Of a DNA stretch of 64,000 nucleotides, positions 16,495-25,798 are shown piece by piece. Within the stretch, counting starts at the first letter, position 1; every line of letters begins with the position of its first letter. The notes beneath the pieces are model-generated. The model searched no databases. It saw only the letters and a list, made by a program, of their open reading frames with translations, and was not told the origin of the DNA. This DNA comes from Sulfitobacter sp. OXR-159 (lineage in GTDB: Bacteria > Pseudomonadota > Alphaproteobacteria > Rhodobacterales > Rhodobacteraceae), in NCBI RefSeq assembly GCF_034377145.1, contig NZ_CP139707.1, positions 62,001-126,000 on the forward strand. The letters are read 5' to 3'. The position numbers and the translations under genes are program-made.

Positions 16495-18362
16495 GCGGAC
16501 CTCTTACCCGATCGCCTTTTCACCCGCGCGAGGATCAAAGTTAGGGCAGCCGGCGTCATCCCGTCGATACGGGCTGCCTGTGCCATCGTTTCAGGTCGGG
16601 CCGCCGCGATCTTCGATTTCAATTCATTAGAGAGCCCCGCAAGGTCGTCAAACATGAAATCAGCTGGTATCCGAAGGCCCTCGTCCTTCTTAAGGAGATC
16701 GATCTCGTTCTGCTGGCGAGAGATATAGGTCGCGTAAAGCGCATCGCGCTCGATCTGGCGTCGTACCTCTTGTGAGGCTTCCTCAAGGCTACTATCGAGC
16801 GACAATAGATCTTCGAACTTAACGTCTGGGAATGCGAGTACTTGAAAGCCATTCCGTTTAGAACCATCTTGGTTGACGGCAATACCGGCCTCCAAGAGTT
16901 CTTTGGGGGTAAATTCTTTAGAGAGTAATTGCTGTTTAATGGCCTTCAAAGAGGCCAGCTTACGCTGGAAAGTCTTACAACGAGCTTCCGATACGCAGCC
17001 GATCTCCATTGCCACGGGTGTCAAGCGCTGGTCCGCATTATCCGCGCGTAAGGATAGACGGAACTCCGCCCGGGACGTAAACATGCGATATGGCTCGCTC
17101 ACACCACGGGTCGTCAGGTCATCAATCATGACACCGATATAGCTCTCTGCCCGCCCGAAGGTTACAGCGTCCCTACCCAGTGACGTTAGCGCGGCGTTCA
17201 AGCCAGCGACGAGGCCCTGAGCAGCGGCCTCTTCATATCCTGTGGTACCATTGATCTGACCCGCCAAATAGAGGCCCGGCACGGTCCGCACAGCGAGGGT
17301 CGAAGACAAAGCACGCGGGTCTATATAATCGTATTCGATGGCATAGCCGGGCTGTATGATTACTGCATTTTCGAGCCCGACCATACTCCGTACGTAGGCC
17401 TCTTGTATGTCTTCCGGCAACGATGTTGAAATTCCGTTCGGGTATACAGTATGGTCGTCTACGCCCTCAGGCTCCAAGAAAACCTGATGCGAGTCTTTAT
17501 CCGCAAATCGAACCACCTTGTCTTCAATAGATGGGCAATAACGCGGGCCCACGCCATCGATATGCCCTCCATACATGGCGGACCTATCGAGGTTCTCGCG
17601 AATGATCTGATGAGTTTTCTCGTTGGTGTGCGTTATTCCGCAGGCGACCTGCGGCGCGGATACCGTAGTCGAAAGAAAGGAAAATACGACAGGCTCCTCG
17701 TCGCCAGGCTGTTTCTCCAAAATATCCCAGTTAATGGTTCGGCCGTCCAGGCGCGGCGGTGTTCCTGTCTTCAACCGTCCCATAGGAAGGCCGAAGGAGT
17801 CGATCCGCTTAGCGAGACGAACGGAGGCTTTGTCGCCCATCCGACCGCCCTGACGCGAGACGTCGCCGATATGAATGACGCCACGCAAAAAGGTTCCAGT
17901 GGTTAGGACCACAGAGGTAGCTCGGAGAGTAGCACCGTCGGCCAATACCACCCCAGCGACAGTGTCACCATCCATTGCGAAATCCACGACTTCGCCTTCG
18001 ACAATATCGAGGTTCTCTTGGCCTTCGATCTCTTTGAGCATCTCGGTACGGTAGATTTTGCGGTCTGCCTGGGCTCGCGGGCCTTGCACCGCGGGGCCTT
18101 TGCGACGGTTCAGCAGACGAAACTGAATGCCCGCCTTATCTGCCACCCGCCCCATAACGCCGTCCATCGCATCAATCTCGCGGACGAGGTGACCTTTGCC
18201 CAGCCCTCCAATCGCAGGATTGCAAGACATCACACCTATGCCGCTCCGGTCCATCGTCACAAGAGCGGTATGAGCTCCGAGGCGCGCCGAAGCGTGAGCC
18301 GCTTCCGCGCCCGCATGGCCGCCGCCGATCACGATCACATCAAAATGTTTCACGTGAAACAC
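16491..18362 (-). CDS. mnmG: tRNA uridine-34 5-carboxymethylaminomethyl modification enzyme MnmG
   Basis: FAD-binding partner of MnmE that modifies the wobble uridine of several tRNAs (formerly GidA). 623 residues: FAD loop [21 protein letters not shown] at about 9-29 (given in part), GidA signatures TGTFLRG and [10 protein letters not shown], and the C-terminal MnmE-binding helices. The start is GTG at 18362, because the first codons (V-F-H-V-K-H) are encoded by a parS palindrome. It begins only 4 bases after mnmE ends and overlaps rsmG by 4. Confidence 0.96.
   Translation of the reverse strand: MFHVKHFDVIVIGGGHAGAEAAHASARLGAHTALVTMDRSGIGVMSCNPAIGGLGKGHLVREIDAMDGVMGRVADKAGIQFRLLNRRKGPAVQGPRAQADRKIYRTEMLKEIEGQENLDIVEGEVVDFAMDGDTVAGVVLADGATLRATSVVLTTGTFLRGVIHIGDVSRQGGRMGDKASVRLAKRIDSFGLPMGRLKTGTPPRLDGRTINWDILEKQPGDEEPVVFSFLSTTVSAPQVACGITHTNEKTHQIIRENLDRSAMYGGHIDGVGPRYCPSIEDKVVRFADKDSHQVFLEPEGVDDHTVYPNGISTSLPEDIQEAYVRSMVGLENAVIIQPGYAIEYDYIDPRALSSTLAVRTVPGLYLAGQINGTTGYEEAAAQGLVAGLNAALTSLGRDAVTFGRAESYIGVMIDDLTTRGVSEPYRMFTSRAEFRLSLRADNADQRLTPVAMEIGCVSEARCKTFQRKLASLKAIKQQLLSKEFTPKELLEAGIAVNQDGSKRNGFQVLAFPDVKFEDLLSLDSSLEEASQEVRRQIERDALYATYISRQQNEIDLLKKDEGLRIPADFMFDDLAGLSNELKSKIAAARPETMAQAARIDGMTPAALTLILARVKRRSGKRSA
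18346..18361. promoter_or_regulatory. parS site 2, at the start of mnmG
   Basis: A second perfect TGTTTCACGTGAAACA. It takes in two bases of the mnmG GTG start codon, so the palindrome overlaps the translation start. It is 1,890 bases from parS site 1 and about 3.2 kb from the proposed oriC. Confidence 0.9.
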
Positions 18363-18366
18363 TCCA

Positions 18367-19653
18367 TCATTTACCTACGCAAAAGCTGGTGAAGATTTCA
18401 TCCAGCAAGTTTTCGACATCTATTCGGCCTACTAAAGATTCGAGCGCGCGTATAGCGAATCGCAATTCCGCCGCGGCCAGATCATAAAAGTCGGGTCCAC
18501 GCTGCAGGATAACATCTACCTCAGCCAAACACGAGACAGCTTGCTCCAGAGCGACGCGATGTCGCTCATGCGTCGCGAGTCCGATGCTGGCGCTCTTCGT
18601 CGAAAGTGTCGTTTGGACCCGAGAAATAAGCTCAGAGACGCCCTGCCCGGTTTTTCCGGAGATCCCACTTTCTTTGATACCTGAAAGATCCGCTTTTGGC
18701 CGGACCAAGATATCATCGGACTCCGGAGCGATCATCAAAGTCTCATCCGGGGCGGCAAGGAAGACTCGCAAGTCCGCGGCTTTCGCGCGCTCGACAGCCC
18801 GCTCGATTCCCATGGCCTCAATCTTATCATCGCTATCGCGCAGACCCGCCGTATCCAGCAGTGTCACCGGCAGGCCGCCGAGGTCCATCCTCACCTCGAT
18901 AACGTCCCGGGTCGTGCCTGCAATTTCGGAAGTAATCGCGGCGTCACGTCCTGCGAGAGCATTTAGCAGGGTCGATTTACCGGCGTTCGGTGCGCCGATG
19001 ATGGCTACCTCGAAGCCATTCCGAACGCGCTCTGCGACATAGGTGCCCCGCGATTCGGCCTCCAGCTCTTTCCCGACTTTGGTCAGCAGCGCGTCGACCT
19101 CTGGGGTGACATCGACGGGCACCTCTTCGTCTGCGAAGTCGATCGTCGCTTCAAGCAGGGCTGCGGCACGGATCAGGTCTTTCCGCCAGTCTTCGACCCG
19201 TGCGCCAAGGTGCCCGGAGAGAACGCGAAGAGCTTGCTTTCTTTGAGCCTCAGTTTCGGCTTCGATGAGATCTGCCAGCCCTTCAACCTGTGCGAGGTCC
19301 AATTTTTCATTTTCTAGAGCGCGACGGGTGAATTCACCTGCCTCAGCCATTCGTGTTTCCGGGAATGTCGAGAGCAGTGAGAGCATAGCGCGCACGACAG
19401 CGATCGATCCGTGCACTTGCAGCTCGACAACATCCTCGCCGGTGAAGGAATTCGGCCCGGGAAAGCTGAGCACCAAGGCTTGGTCAATGACCTCCCCATC
19501 GGCGCCCCGAAGATTGCGTAACACGCTTTCGCGCCCCTTAGGACGTTGGCCCGTGATCTTCTCTGCGATCGCAAAGGCCTGCGGGCCGGAAATGCGGATC
19601 ACCGCAACTCCGGCACGGCCCGGCGCTGACGCTTGGGCGAATATCGTGTCCAT
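18367..19653 (-). CDS. mnmE: tRNA modification GTPase MnmE
   Basis: K+-activated GTPase that works with MnmG on U34 of tRNA. 428 residues: N-terminal formyl-THF-binding domain ([10 protein letters not shown]), helical region, a Ras-like G domain ([14 protein letters not shown] at about 216-229, DTAGLRD G3 motif) and the C-terminal catalytic cysteine in the last four residues CVGK. It heads the mnmE-mnmG-rsmG-parA-parB run and is separated from rho by 32 A/T-rich bases holding TTAATAAATAA, which may carry its promoter. Confidence 0.96.
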   Translation of the reverse strand: MDTIFAQASAPGRAGVAVIRISGPQAFAIAEKITGQRPKGRESVLRNLRGADGEVIDQALVLSFPGPNSFTGEDVVELQVHGSIAVVRAMLSLLSTFPETRMAEAGEFTRRALENEKLDLAQVEGLADLIEAETEAQRKQALRVLSGHLGARVEDWRKDLIRAAALLEATIDFADEEVPVDVTPEVDALLTKVGKELEAESRGTYVAERVRNGFEVAIIGAPNAGKSTLLNALAGRDAAITSEIAGTTRDVIEVRMDLGGLPVTLLDTAGLRDSDDKIEAMGIERAVERAKAADLRVFLAAPDETLMIAPESDDILVRPKADLSGIKESGISGKTGQGVSELISRVQTTLSTKSASIGLATHERHRVALEQAVSCLAEVDVILQRGPDFYDLAAAELRFAIRALESLVGRIDVENLLDEIFTSFCVGK

Positions 19654-19685
19654 ATCTCACTAACCTATTGTTATTAATAAATAAC

Positions 19686-20957
19686 TCAGGTGTTCATGGA
19701 GTCGAAGAAGTCAGAATTCGACTTGGTCTGCTTGAGTTTGCCGAGCAGGAACTCGATGGCGTCGGTGGTCCCCATCGGGTTGAGAATGCGGCGCAGGACA
19801 AAGGTCTTTTGCAAGTCCACTTTATCGACCAGCAAATCCTCTTTCCGGGTGCCGGATTTGAGGATGTCGATCGCCGGGAAGACGCGCTTGTCGGCGATCT
19901 TGCGGTCCAGCACGATTTCGGAGTTGCCGGTACCTTTGAACTCTTCAAAGATCACTTCGTCCATGCGGCTGCCGGTGTCGATCAGCGCGGTCGCGATGAT
20001 GGTGAGCGATCCGCCCTCTTCAATGTTCCGTGCGGCACCGAAGAAGCGTTTTGGGCGCTGCAGGGCGTTTGCGTCGACACCACCGGTCAGAACCTTACCC
20101 GAAGATGGCACCACGGTGTTGAACGCGCGGCCCAGACGGGTGATCGAATCGAGCAAGATCACCACGTCGCGCTTGTGTTCGACAAGACGCTTGGCTTTCT
20201 CGATCACCATCTCGGACACGGCCACGTGGCGCGTTGCAGGTTCGTCGAAAGTGGAGGAAACGACCTCCCCCTTTACCGAACGCTGCATGTCGGTGACTTC
20301 CTCGGGCCGTTCGTCGATCAGCAAGACGATGAGATAGCACTCTGGGTGGTTCTTTTCGATGCTATTGGCGATGTTTTGCAGCAGCACGGTCTTACCGGTG
20401 CGCGGCGGGGCGACGATCAGCGAACGCTGACCCTTACCGATGGGCGACACGAGGTCGATGATCCGCGCGGAGCGGTCTTTGATAGTGGGGTCATCGACCT
20501 CCATCGTCAGGCGCTCGTCAGGGTAGAGCGGCGTCAGGTTTTCAAAAGCAACCTTATGGCGGGCCTTCTCAGGCGCCTCAAAGTTGATCTTGGTCACTTC
20601 GGTCAGCGCGAAATAGCGTTCGGTGTCGTCGGGCGCCTTGATCAGCCCCTCGATGGTGTCCCCGGTACGCAGCGACCATTTGCGGATCATGTCGGGCGAG
20701 ACATAGATGTCATCGGGGCCCGGCAGATAGTTCGCTTCGGGCGAGCGCAGGAAACCGAATCCGTCTTGCAGCACTTCCAAGACGCCATCGCCCGAGATCT
20801 CCCAACCGTCATCCGCGCGTTCGCGAAGAATTTGGAACATCATCTCGCCTTTACGCATGGTCGAGGCGTTTTCGATTTCCAGCTCTTCGGCCATGGCGAG
20901 CAGGTTTTTCGGCGTCTGCGCCTTGAGATCAGCGAGGTTCAGCGTTTCGGTTGTCAT
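19686..20957 (-). CDS. rho: Transcription termination factor Rho
   Basis: Hexameric RNA-dependent ATPase that ends transcription. 423 residues with an N-terminal Rho-N helix bundle, the cold-shock-like primary RNA site ([23 protein letters not shown], in parts), P-loop [12 protein letters not shown] at about 176-187 and the Q-loop/R-loop domain. Location next to mnmE and hemJ beside the origin is conserved in alphaproteobacteria. Confidence 0.97.
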   Translation of the reverse strand: MTTETLNLADLKAQTPKNLLAMAEELEIENASTMRKGEMMFQILRERADDGWEISGDGVLEVLQDGFGFLRSPEANYLPGPDDIYVSPDMIRKWSLRTGDTIEGLIKAPDDTERYFALTEVTKINFEAPEKARHKVAFENLTPLYPDERLTMEVDDPTIKDRSARIIDLVSPIGKGQRSLIVAPPRTGKTVLLQNIANSIEKNHPECYLIVLLIDERPEEVTDMQRSVKGEVVSSTFDEPATRHVAVSEMVIEKAKRLVEHKRDVVILLDSITRLGRAFNTVVPSSGKVLTGGVDANALQRPKRFFGAARNIEEGGSLTIIATALIDTGSRMDEVIFEEFKGTGNSEIVLDRKIADKRVFPAIDILKSGTRKEDLLVDKVDLQKTFVLRRILNPMGTTDAIEFLLGKLKQTKSNSDFFDSMNT

Positions 20958-21081
20958 GGAGCATCCTGTTCAGCCGCAGCAGAATGCGGGCTGGTCGATC
21001 ATTTGAATGTGGCAAGCAGAAACCGCCCCGGACGGGACAGTGGCGCAGATATAGGCAACGGGGCTGCTTGAGTCAATTGCT

Positions 21082-21531
21082 TCAGAATTTCACAACGACC
21101 GAGAAGACGATCACGATCATCAAAAGCGTCGGCACCTCGTTCAAAAGGCGGAACTGACGGCCTGTCACCGTGCTGTCGCCGCTTTTGACGGATTTGACCT
21201 GTTTTTTCAACCAAATGTGGAAAACCGTCATGGCGACGACGCTAGCACCCTTGGTCCAAGGCCAGATCATCGTCCAATCCACGATTCCGGGCGTCAGAAC
21301 GAGGGCGAGGCCGAAACCCCATGTCGCCATCATCGCGGGGCGCATGATGAACTGAGCGAGCTTAAATTCCATCATCGAGAAGGTCTCATGCATCCGACCT
21401 GCCGAGCCTGCCTGTTCGACATGATGCACGAAGAGCCGGGGCAGATAGAAGAGCGCGGCCATCCAACTGATGACGGACACGATATGGAGCGCTTTGATCC
21501 ACGGATAGGCGAGGCTGAGAAGATCAAACAT
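21082..21531 (-). CDS. hemJ: Protoporphyrinogen IX oxidase HemJ
   Basis: Oxygen-independent membrane enzyme making protoporphyrin IX, the main form in alphaproteobacteria. 149 residues with four hydrophobic segments (about 12-30, 58-76, 84-103, 128-147), the KALHIVSVISWMAALFYLPRLFVHH pattern (in parts) with conserved His16, and RPAMMATWGFGLAL. It is the first gene left of the proposed oriC, reading away from it, 124 bases upstream of rho. hemE, often adjacent to this locus in relatives, is not present here. Confidence 0.9.
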   Translation of the reverse strand: MFDLLSLAYPWIKALHIVSVISWMAALFYLPRLFVHHVEQAGSAGRMHETFSMMEFKLAQFIMRPAMMATWGFGLALVLTPGIVDWTMIWPWTKGASVVAMTVFHIWLKKQVKSVKSGDSTVTGRQFRLLNEVPTLLMIVIVFSVVVKF

Positions 21532-21937
21532 GGGGACGGCTCCGGTGTGCGTGCTTCTTTCTTAATAAATAAGAAAAGAGAAAAGATGTAGTTGATTGTA
21601 GGGAACCGGATTCCTGTGGATTAATGATTTATACAGCCGCTTATCAACAGGTGAACAAACTTCACCGCCACCTGTGGATAAACCCGCCCCGATTCGCGAA
21701 TGTTGAACTTTCTCAGGATCTTGCCAGCGTATTTTCCGGGGGACAAAATGTATCAAAGAGGGGATAACCGATGAAGTGCCGTGGTTATACGCACAAGCGG
21801 CTTATCCCTATCCATCGGGGTGGGAATCGGCGACAAAAACCGCGACTCGGGGCGAGATCTGCGGGCTTGTGCTGTCAACTTTTATCTCGCAGAACAAATC
21901 CTCAAGATTTGCGCCAGATCATCACAGGGTTATCCAC
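21532..21937. other. Putative chromosomal replication origin (oriC)
   Basis: A 406-base gene-free gap between divergent hemJ and maf. It holds an A+T-rich stretch at 21556-21600 (including TTAATAAATAAG, a candidate unwinding element), two perfect DnaA boxes TTATCCACA (21673-21681 minus strand; 21930-21938 plus strand), and one-mismatch boxes at 21615-21623 (TAATCCACA, minus) and 21641-21649 (TTATCAACA, plus). Two-mismatch forms are at 21802-21810 and on the minus strand near 21760. Four GANTC sites (21609, 21691, 21824, 21844) could be CcrM targets. Flanking order (parB-parA...rho-hemJ / maf-aroE-coaE-dnaQ) is that of known alphaproteobacterial origins. Confidence 0.85.
21673..21681 (-). promoter_or_regulatory. 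DnaA box, perfect
   Basis: TTATCCACA on the minus strand, in the middle of the oriC gap, with one-mismatch boxes at 21615 and 21641 nearby. Confidence 0.8.
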
Positions 21938-21938
21938 A
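21930..21938 (+). promoter_or_regulatory. DnaA box, perfect, touching the maf start codon
   Basis: TTATCCACA whose last A is the first base of the maf ATG (21938-21940). DnaA bound here would cover the maf ribosome site and start. Confidence 0.75.
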
Positions 21939-22537
21939 TGCCGCAGAAAATCGTCCTCGCCTCCGGCTCGGAGATCCGCGCAAAACTCTTGGCGCAGGCC
22001 GCGATCCCGCATGAGGTGATCCCGGCGCGGATCGACGAAGAGATGATCACCGCTGCCCTGCGCGCAGAGGCGGCGAAACCGCGCGACATCGCCGATACAT
22101 TGGCCGAGATGAAGGCCCGCAATGTGAGCGAAAAACACCCCGGCGCCCTGGTATTGGGCTGCGATCAGGTCTTGGAGCATCGCGGAGAGATGTTGCACAA
22201 GCCGCGTGATCGGGATGAGGCCATCGCGCAGCTTTACCAGTTGCGCGGGGATCGGCATTCGCTGCTCTCTGCCGCCGTGCTCTACGAAGATGGTGAACCG
22301 CTGTGGCGGCATGTCGGCCAAGTGCGGCTGCGGATGCGTGACGCCAGTGACGCCTATATTAAGGACTACGTCGAACGGAACTGGGACAGCATCCGCTACG
22401 CGGTGGGCTGCTATAAGCTGGAAGAAGAAGGTGTGCGGCTGTTCAGCCAGATTGAGGGGGATTACTTTCACGTCCTCGGTATGCCATTTCTTGAACTGCT
22501 GAATTACCTGACGCTGCGCGGAGACCTCACGACATGA
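21938..22537 (+). CDS. maf: Maf-family nucleoside triphosphate pyrophosphatase
   Basis: Hydrolyses modified or canonical nucleoside triphosphates (dTTP/UTP or 7-methyl-GTP subfamilies). 199 residues with the LASGSEIRAKLLAQA phosphate loop at about 7-21, the GCDQVLEHRGEMLHKP block and a later YIKDYVERNWDSIRYAVGCYKLEEEG block (in parts). It deviates from the classical LASxSPRR motif, as alphaproteobacterial origin-linked Maf proteins do. The ATG at 21938 follows AGGG; an open frame continues upstream into oriC but lacks a ribosome site. Overlaps aroE by 4 bases. Confidence 0.88.
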   Translation: MPQKIVLASGSEIRAKLLAQAAIPHEVIPARIDEEMITAALRAEAAKPRDIADTLAEMKARNVSEKHPGALVLGCDQVLEHRGEMLHKPRDRDEAIAQLYQLRGDRHSLLSAAVLYEDGEPLWRHVGQVRLRMRDASDAYIKDYVERNWDSIRYAVGCYKLEEEGVRLFSQIEGDYFHVLGMPFLELLNYLTLRGDLTT

Positions 22538-23367
22538 GCCTGTCCAAAATCCCCCTTGCCGGTGTGATCGGATCGCCCATCGCGCATTCCAAATCCCCGC
22601 AACTGCACCGCCATTGGCTAGAGACCTACGGCATCGCGGGTCATTATGTACCGCTTGATGTGGCGCCCGATGATCTGAAGGAGGTTTTGCGGACACTGCC
22701 CAAGATGGGTTTCGTCGGGGTAAATCTGACGATCCCCCATAAGGAAGCGGTGATGAAGATTGCGGATCTGATCACCGACCGCGCCACATTGATTGGTGCC
22801 GCCAATACGCTGATCTTTCGTCCCGATGGCAAAATTCATGCGGATAATACGGATGGCTATGGATTCATCGAAAACCTCAAAGCCGGAGCGCCCGATTGGG
22901 ATCCAAAATCCGGACCAGCGGCGATCTTGGGTGCAGGCGGCGCGGCGCGCGCTGTGGTCTCGTCGCTTTTGGACGCTGGGGTGCCTGAGATCTGCCTGTC
23001 GAACCGCACCCGCGTGCGGGCAGAGCAGTTGCAGCGCGATTTTGGCAGCAGGGTCAAAGTCGTCGATTGGATGCAGGCAGGCAATATGATTGATCATGCC
23101 GCCTTGGTGGTGAACACCACATCGCTTGGTATGATTGGCAAGGGTGCTTTGCGTGTGCCGCTTGATGGGCTGCGCCCCGGCACCGTGGTGACGGACCTCG
23201 TTTATACGCCGCTGCGGACACATCTGCTGGAAACGGCCGAGGAAATGGGCTGTGTCACGGTCGACGGCCTTGGCATGTTATTGCATCAGGCGGTGCCCGC
23301 CTTTGAGCGTTGGTTCGGTCAGCGGCCCGAGGTCAATCGCGCCACGCGCACGGCGGTGCTGCGCTGA
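22534..23367 (+). CDS. aroE: Shikimate dehydrogenase
   Basis: NADPH-dependent reduction of 3-dehydroshikimate in aromatic amino-acid synthesis. 277 residues with GVIGSPIAHSKSPQLHRHWL at 10-29 (shikimate site), the catalytic Lys/Asp pair in NLTIPHKEAV and near 106, the GAGGAARAVV NADP loop and the C-terminal GLGMLLHQA block. Overlaps maf by 4 bases and coaE by 1 (TGATG), in the operon that begins at the origin. Confidence 0.96.
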   Translation: MSLSKIPLAGVIGSPIAHSKSPQLHRHWLETYGIAGHYVPLDVAPDDLKEVLRTLPKMGFVGVNLTIPHKEAVMKIADLITDRATLIGAANTLIFRPDGKIHADNTDGYGFIENLKAGAPDWDPKSGPAAILGAGGAARAVVSSLLDAGVPEICLSNRTRVRAEQLQRDFGSRVKVVDWMQAGNMIDHAALVVNTTSLGMIGKGALRVPLDGLRPGTVVTDLVYTPLRTHLLETAEEMGCVTVDGLGMLLHQAVPAFERWFGQRPEVNRATRTAVLR

Positions 23368-23957
23368 TGTTTCACCTCGGGCTCACCGGGTCGATCGGCA
23401 TGGGCAAATCGACTACGGCAAAGATGTTTGCCGAGGAAGGCTGCGCCGTGTGGGATGCCGATGCAGCGGTGCACCGGCTTTATGCAAAGGGGGGCCCGGC
23501 GGTCGCGCCCATGCAGGCGGCGTTTCCGACGGCGATAGAGGCTGACGCGGTTTCTCGCGCCGCATTGAAAGAGATCATCGCCGCTGATCCAACCGCCCTG
23601 CCCCGGATCGAGTCCATCGTACATCCATTGGTGACCCAAGACCGGGCGACATTTCTGGCCGAGGCTCATAGCGACATTGCCGTCCTCGACATTCCGTTGC
23701 TGTTTGAAACTGGCGGCGACGCTGCGATGGACGCGGTGGTCTGCGTCACCATCCCCGACGCCGTCCAACGCGACCGCGTGCTTGCCCGTGGCACCATGAC
23801 CGAGGCGCAATTCGATACCATCCGCGCCAAGCAGATGCCCGCCAAAGAGAAGTGCGCCCGGTCCGACTATGTGATAGTGACCGACACGCCTGACCATGCC
23901 CGCGCGCAGGTGCGGGATGTGATCCGCCACATTAGGGAAAAGCTACGTCATGCGTGA
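23367..23957 (+). CDS. coaE: Dephospho-CoA kinase
   Basis: Last step of coenzyme A synthesis. 196 residues with P-loop GSIGMGKST at 8-16, the VWDADAAVHRLY block near 29-40 and the DIPLLFETG motif near 107-115. The ATG at 23367 shares one base with the aroE stop; a longer in-frame reading runs within aroE and was dropped. Overlaps dnaQ by 8 bases. Confidence 0.95.
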   Translation: MFHLGLTGSIGMGKSTTAKMFAEEGCAVWDADAAVHRLYAKGGPAVAPMQAAFPTAIEADAVSRAALKEIIAADPTALPRIESIVHPLVTQDRATFLAEAHSDIAVLDIPLLFETGGDAAMDAVVCVTIPDAVQRDRVLARGTMTEAQFDTIRAKQMPAKEKCARSDYVIVTDTPDHARAQVRDVIRHIREKLRHA

Positions 23958-24639
23958 AATCGTGCTCGATACCGAAACCACCGGCTTTGACCCCGAAAGC
24001 GGCGACCGTATCGTCGAAATCGGTGCGGTCGAGCTGATGAACCATATGTCCACGGGCGAGACCTACCACCAATATATCAACCCCGAACGCTCCATGCCCG
24101 AAGAGGCGTTTCAGGTGCACGGGTTGGGTGATGATTTCCTGCGCGACAAGCCCAAGTTTGCGCAGATCGGCAAGTCATTCCTCGACTTTATTGGCACGTC
24201 CAAGCTGATCATTCACAACGCTGCCTTCGACATTAAATTCCTGAACGCCGAGCTGCGCTGGATGGGTCTGCCTCAAATCCCATGGGAACAAGCGCTTGAT
24301 ACGCTTGAAATTGCGAGGAAACGCTTCCCCGGCTCGCCCGCCTCGCTCGACGCGCTCTGCCGCCGCTTTGGGATCGACAATACCTCGCGGACGCTGCACG
24401 GCGCTTTGCTCGACAGTGAGATTCTGGCCGAAGTCTATCTGGAATTGATCGGGGGGCGGCAGCCCGACTTTGCGCTGTCATCGGCGCCCGAACGGAAATC
24501 CGGTGAGCCTGACACGCGCTGGATCGCGAAACCGCGGCCCAATCCCCTGCCCTCGCGTCTGACAGAGGCCGAAGCCGCCGCCCATGCCGAATTTGTCGGC
24601 AAACTGGGCGACGATGCGCTGTGGAAACAGCTTGGCTGA
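23950..24639 (+). CDS. dnaQ: DNA polymerase III epsilon subunit (3'-5' proofreading exonuclease)
   Basis: Proofreading subunit of the replicative polymerase. 229 residues with the three Exo motifs: LDTETTG at 5-11, HNAAFDIKFLNAEL near 93-106, and HGALLDSEILAEVYLEL near 152-168. A proline-rich C-terminal tail would bind the alpha subunit. Last gene of the maf-aroE-coaE-dnaQ run; a hairpin over its stop codon probably ends the transcript before convergent secB. Confidence 0.95.
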   Translation: MREIVLDTETTGFDPESGDRIVEIGAVELMNHMSTGETYHQYINPERSMPEEAFQVHGLGDDFLRDKPKFAQIGKSFLDFIGTSKLIIHNAAFDIKFLNAELRWMGLPQIPWEQALDTLEIARKRFPGSPASLDALCRRFGIDNTSRTLHGALLDSEILAEVYLELIGGRQPDFALSSAPERKSGEPDTRWIAKPRPNPLPSRLTEAEAAAHAEFVGKLGDDALWKQLG

Positions 24640-24658
24640 CGCTTAGGCGTCGGCTTTT
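24635..24658 (+). terminator. dnaQ terminator spanning both convergent stop codons
   Basis: GCTGACGC, TTAG loop, GCGTCGGC, then TTTT. An 8-bp stem with one G-U pair. It contains the dnaQ TGA and the secB stop, only three bases apart. Confidence 0.5.
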
Positions 24659-25125
24659 GGCGGGGTCTCGGCCTGACGGCGGGCAACTTCGTTGCGGTAG
24701 AGCGACAGGAAGTCGATGTTCTCAAGGTTCAGCGGCGGGAAGCCACCATCGCGGGTCACGTCGCTGACGATGCGGCGCAGGAAGGGGAAGATCATCCGCG
24801 GGCATTCGATCAGCAGATAGGGGTGCATCTGCTCTTCAGGCACGCTTTCGACTTGGAAAATACCGACATAGTCGATTTCCAGCACGAAGAGCGTCGCGTC
24901 GCCGTCTTTCGCTTTCGAGGTGATGTTCAGCTTGATCGCGGTCTCATACTGGTTCTCCCCACCACGCTTTTTCGCGTCGAGGTTGACCTGAACCTGCACA
25001 TCGGGCTGCACATCTGCAGGGGCGCCCTTTTGCGCCATGATGTTCTCAAACGACATGTCGCGGATGAACTGGCCCAGCACGCGCATCTGCGGCTGTTTCG
25101 GTTGCGCTGTTTCGTTTTCTGCCAT
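24643..25125 (-). CDS. secB: Protein-export chaperone SecB
   Basis: Tetrameric cytosolic chaperone that keeps presecretory proteins unfolded and passes them to SecA. 160 residues with the typical QFIRDMSFENIMAQKG start region and the CPRMIFPFLRRIVSDVTRDGGFPPL stretch (in parts) near 110-135. 65 bases downstream of fxsA and probably transcribed with it. Presence beside the origin is conserved. Confidence 0.96.
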   Translation of the reverse strand: MAENETAQPKQPQMRVLGQFIRDMSFENIMAQKGAPADVQPDVQVQVNLDAKKRGGENQYETAIKLNITSKAKDGDATLFVLEIDYVGIFQVESVPEEQMHPYLLIECPRMIFPFLRRIVSDVTRDGGFPPLNLENIDFLSLYRNEVARRQAETPPKADA

Positions 25126-25190
25126 TTTCTGTGTCCTGTTGTGGTGAATTTCTTAAATCTATCCGGACTTAGCAGGTCGGCACGGGCCGC

Positions 25191-25694
25191 TCAATCCTTA
25201 GTCCAGCCGGAGGGGCCCTTGGTCTGGCGCGGCTGTTCGGGGATCTCATGGAAATCGCCATCGATCACGTCACCGCGACCGCGCGGGTCGCGTCTGCCCT
25301 GCGGGCCGGGGCGCGGGCCCATGCCGCCCGGGGTGCCAAAGCTTTGGACCTTCACCCGGTCGCGGATCGCGCTGTAGGCCGCCTGCCGGAAGCGCGGGAT
25401 CAGGAAAGCAAAGCCGACAGCATCGGTGAAAAAACCCGGTGTCAGCAGCAGCGCGCCGGAAAACAGGATCATCGCGCCATGTACCAAAGGCTCTGTCGGG
25501 TCGCGCAGGTCATTGAAGGAACTGCGCAATTGACCAAGCGCCAGCGCCCCTTGAGAGCGCACCAACCATGTGCCCAGAACGGCGGTCAGCACCACCACGG
25601 CCAGCGTCCAGCCAAGGCCGATGGCGCCACCGACTTGGATGAAAAGCGTGATCTCGATCAGAGGCACGGCGATAAATGCGATCAATAGCCACAT
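25191..25694 (-). CDS. fxsA: FxsA-family cytoplasmic membrane protein
   Basis: Small inner-membrane protein; in E. coli its overproduction relieves phage T7 exclusion by F plasmids, natural role unknown. 167 residues with hydrophobic segments at about 2-20, 24-42 and 72-95, the PLIEITLFIQVGGAIG block, and an LLLTPGFFTDAVGFAFLIP block near 80-98, followed by a basic, glycine/arginine-rich tail. I took the ATG at 25692-25694; an extension to 25745 is open but unlike the family. Confidence 0.88.
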   Translation of the reverse strand: MWLLIAFIAVPLIEITLFIQVGGAIGLGWTLAVVVLTAVLGTWLVRSQGALALGQLRSSFNDLRDPTEPLVHGAMILFSGALLLTPGFFTDAVGFAFLIPRFRQAAYSAIRDRVKVQSFGTPGGMGPRPGPQGRRDPRGRGDVIDGDFHEIPEQPRQTKGPSGWTKD

Positions 25695-25798
25695 GTGGCG
25701 GGGTCCTTTCGCTGGGGGCAGAGTGGACTTGCCCCGGTCGAACACCTACATAAGAGCTTAACACGCATGTTTCCATGCCACCCCTGAATGAGGTTTCG

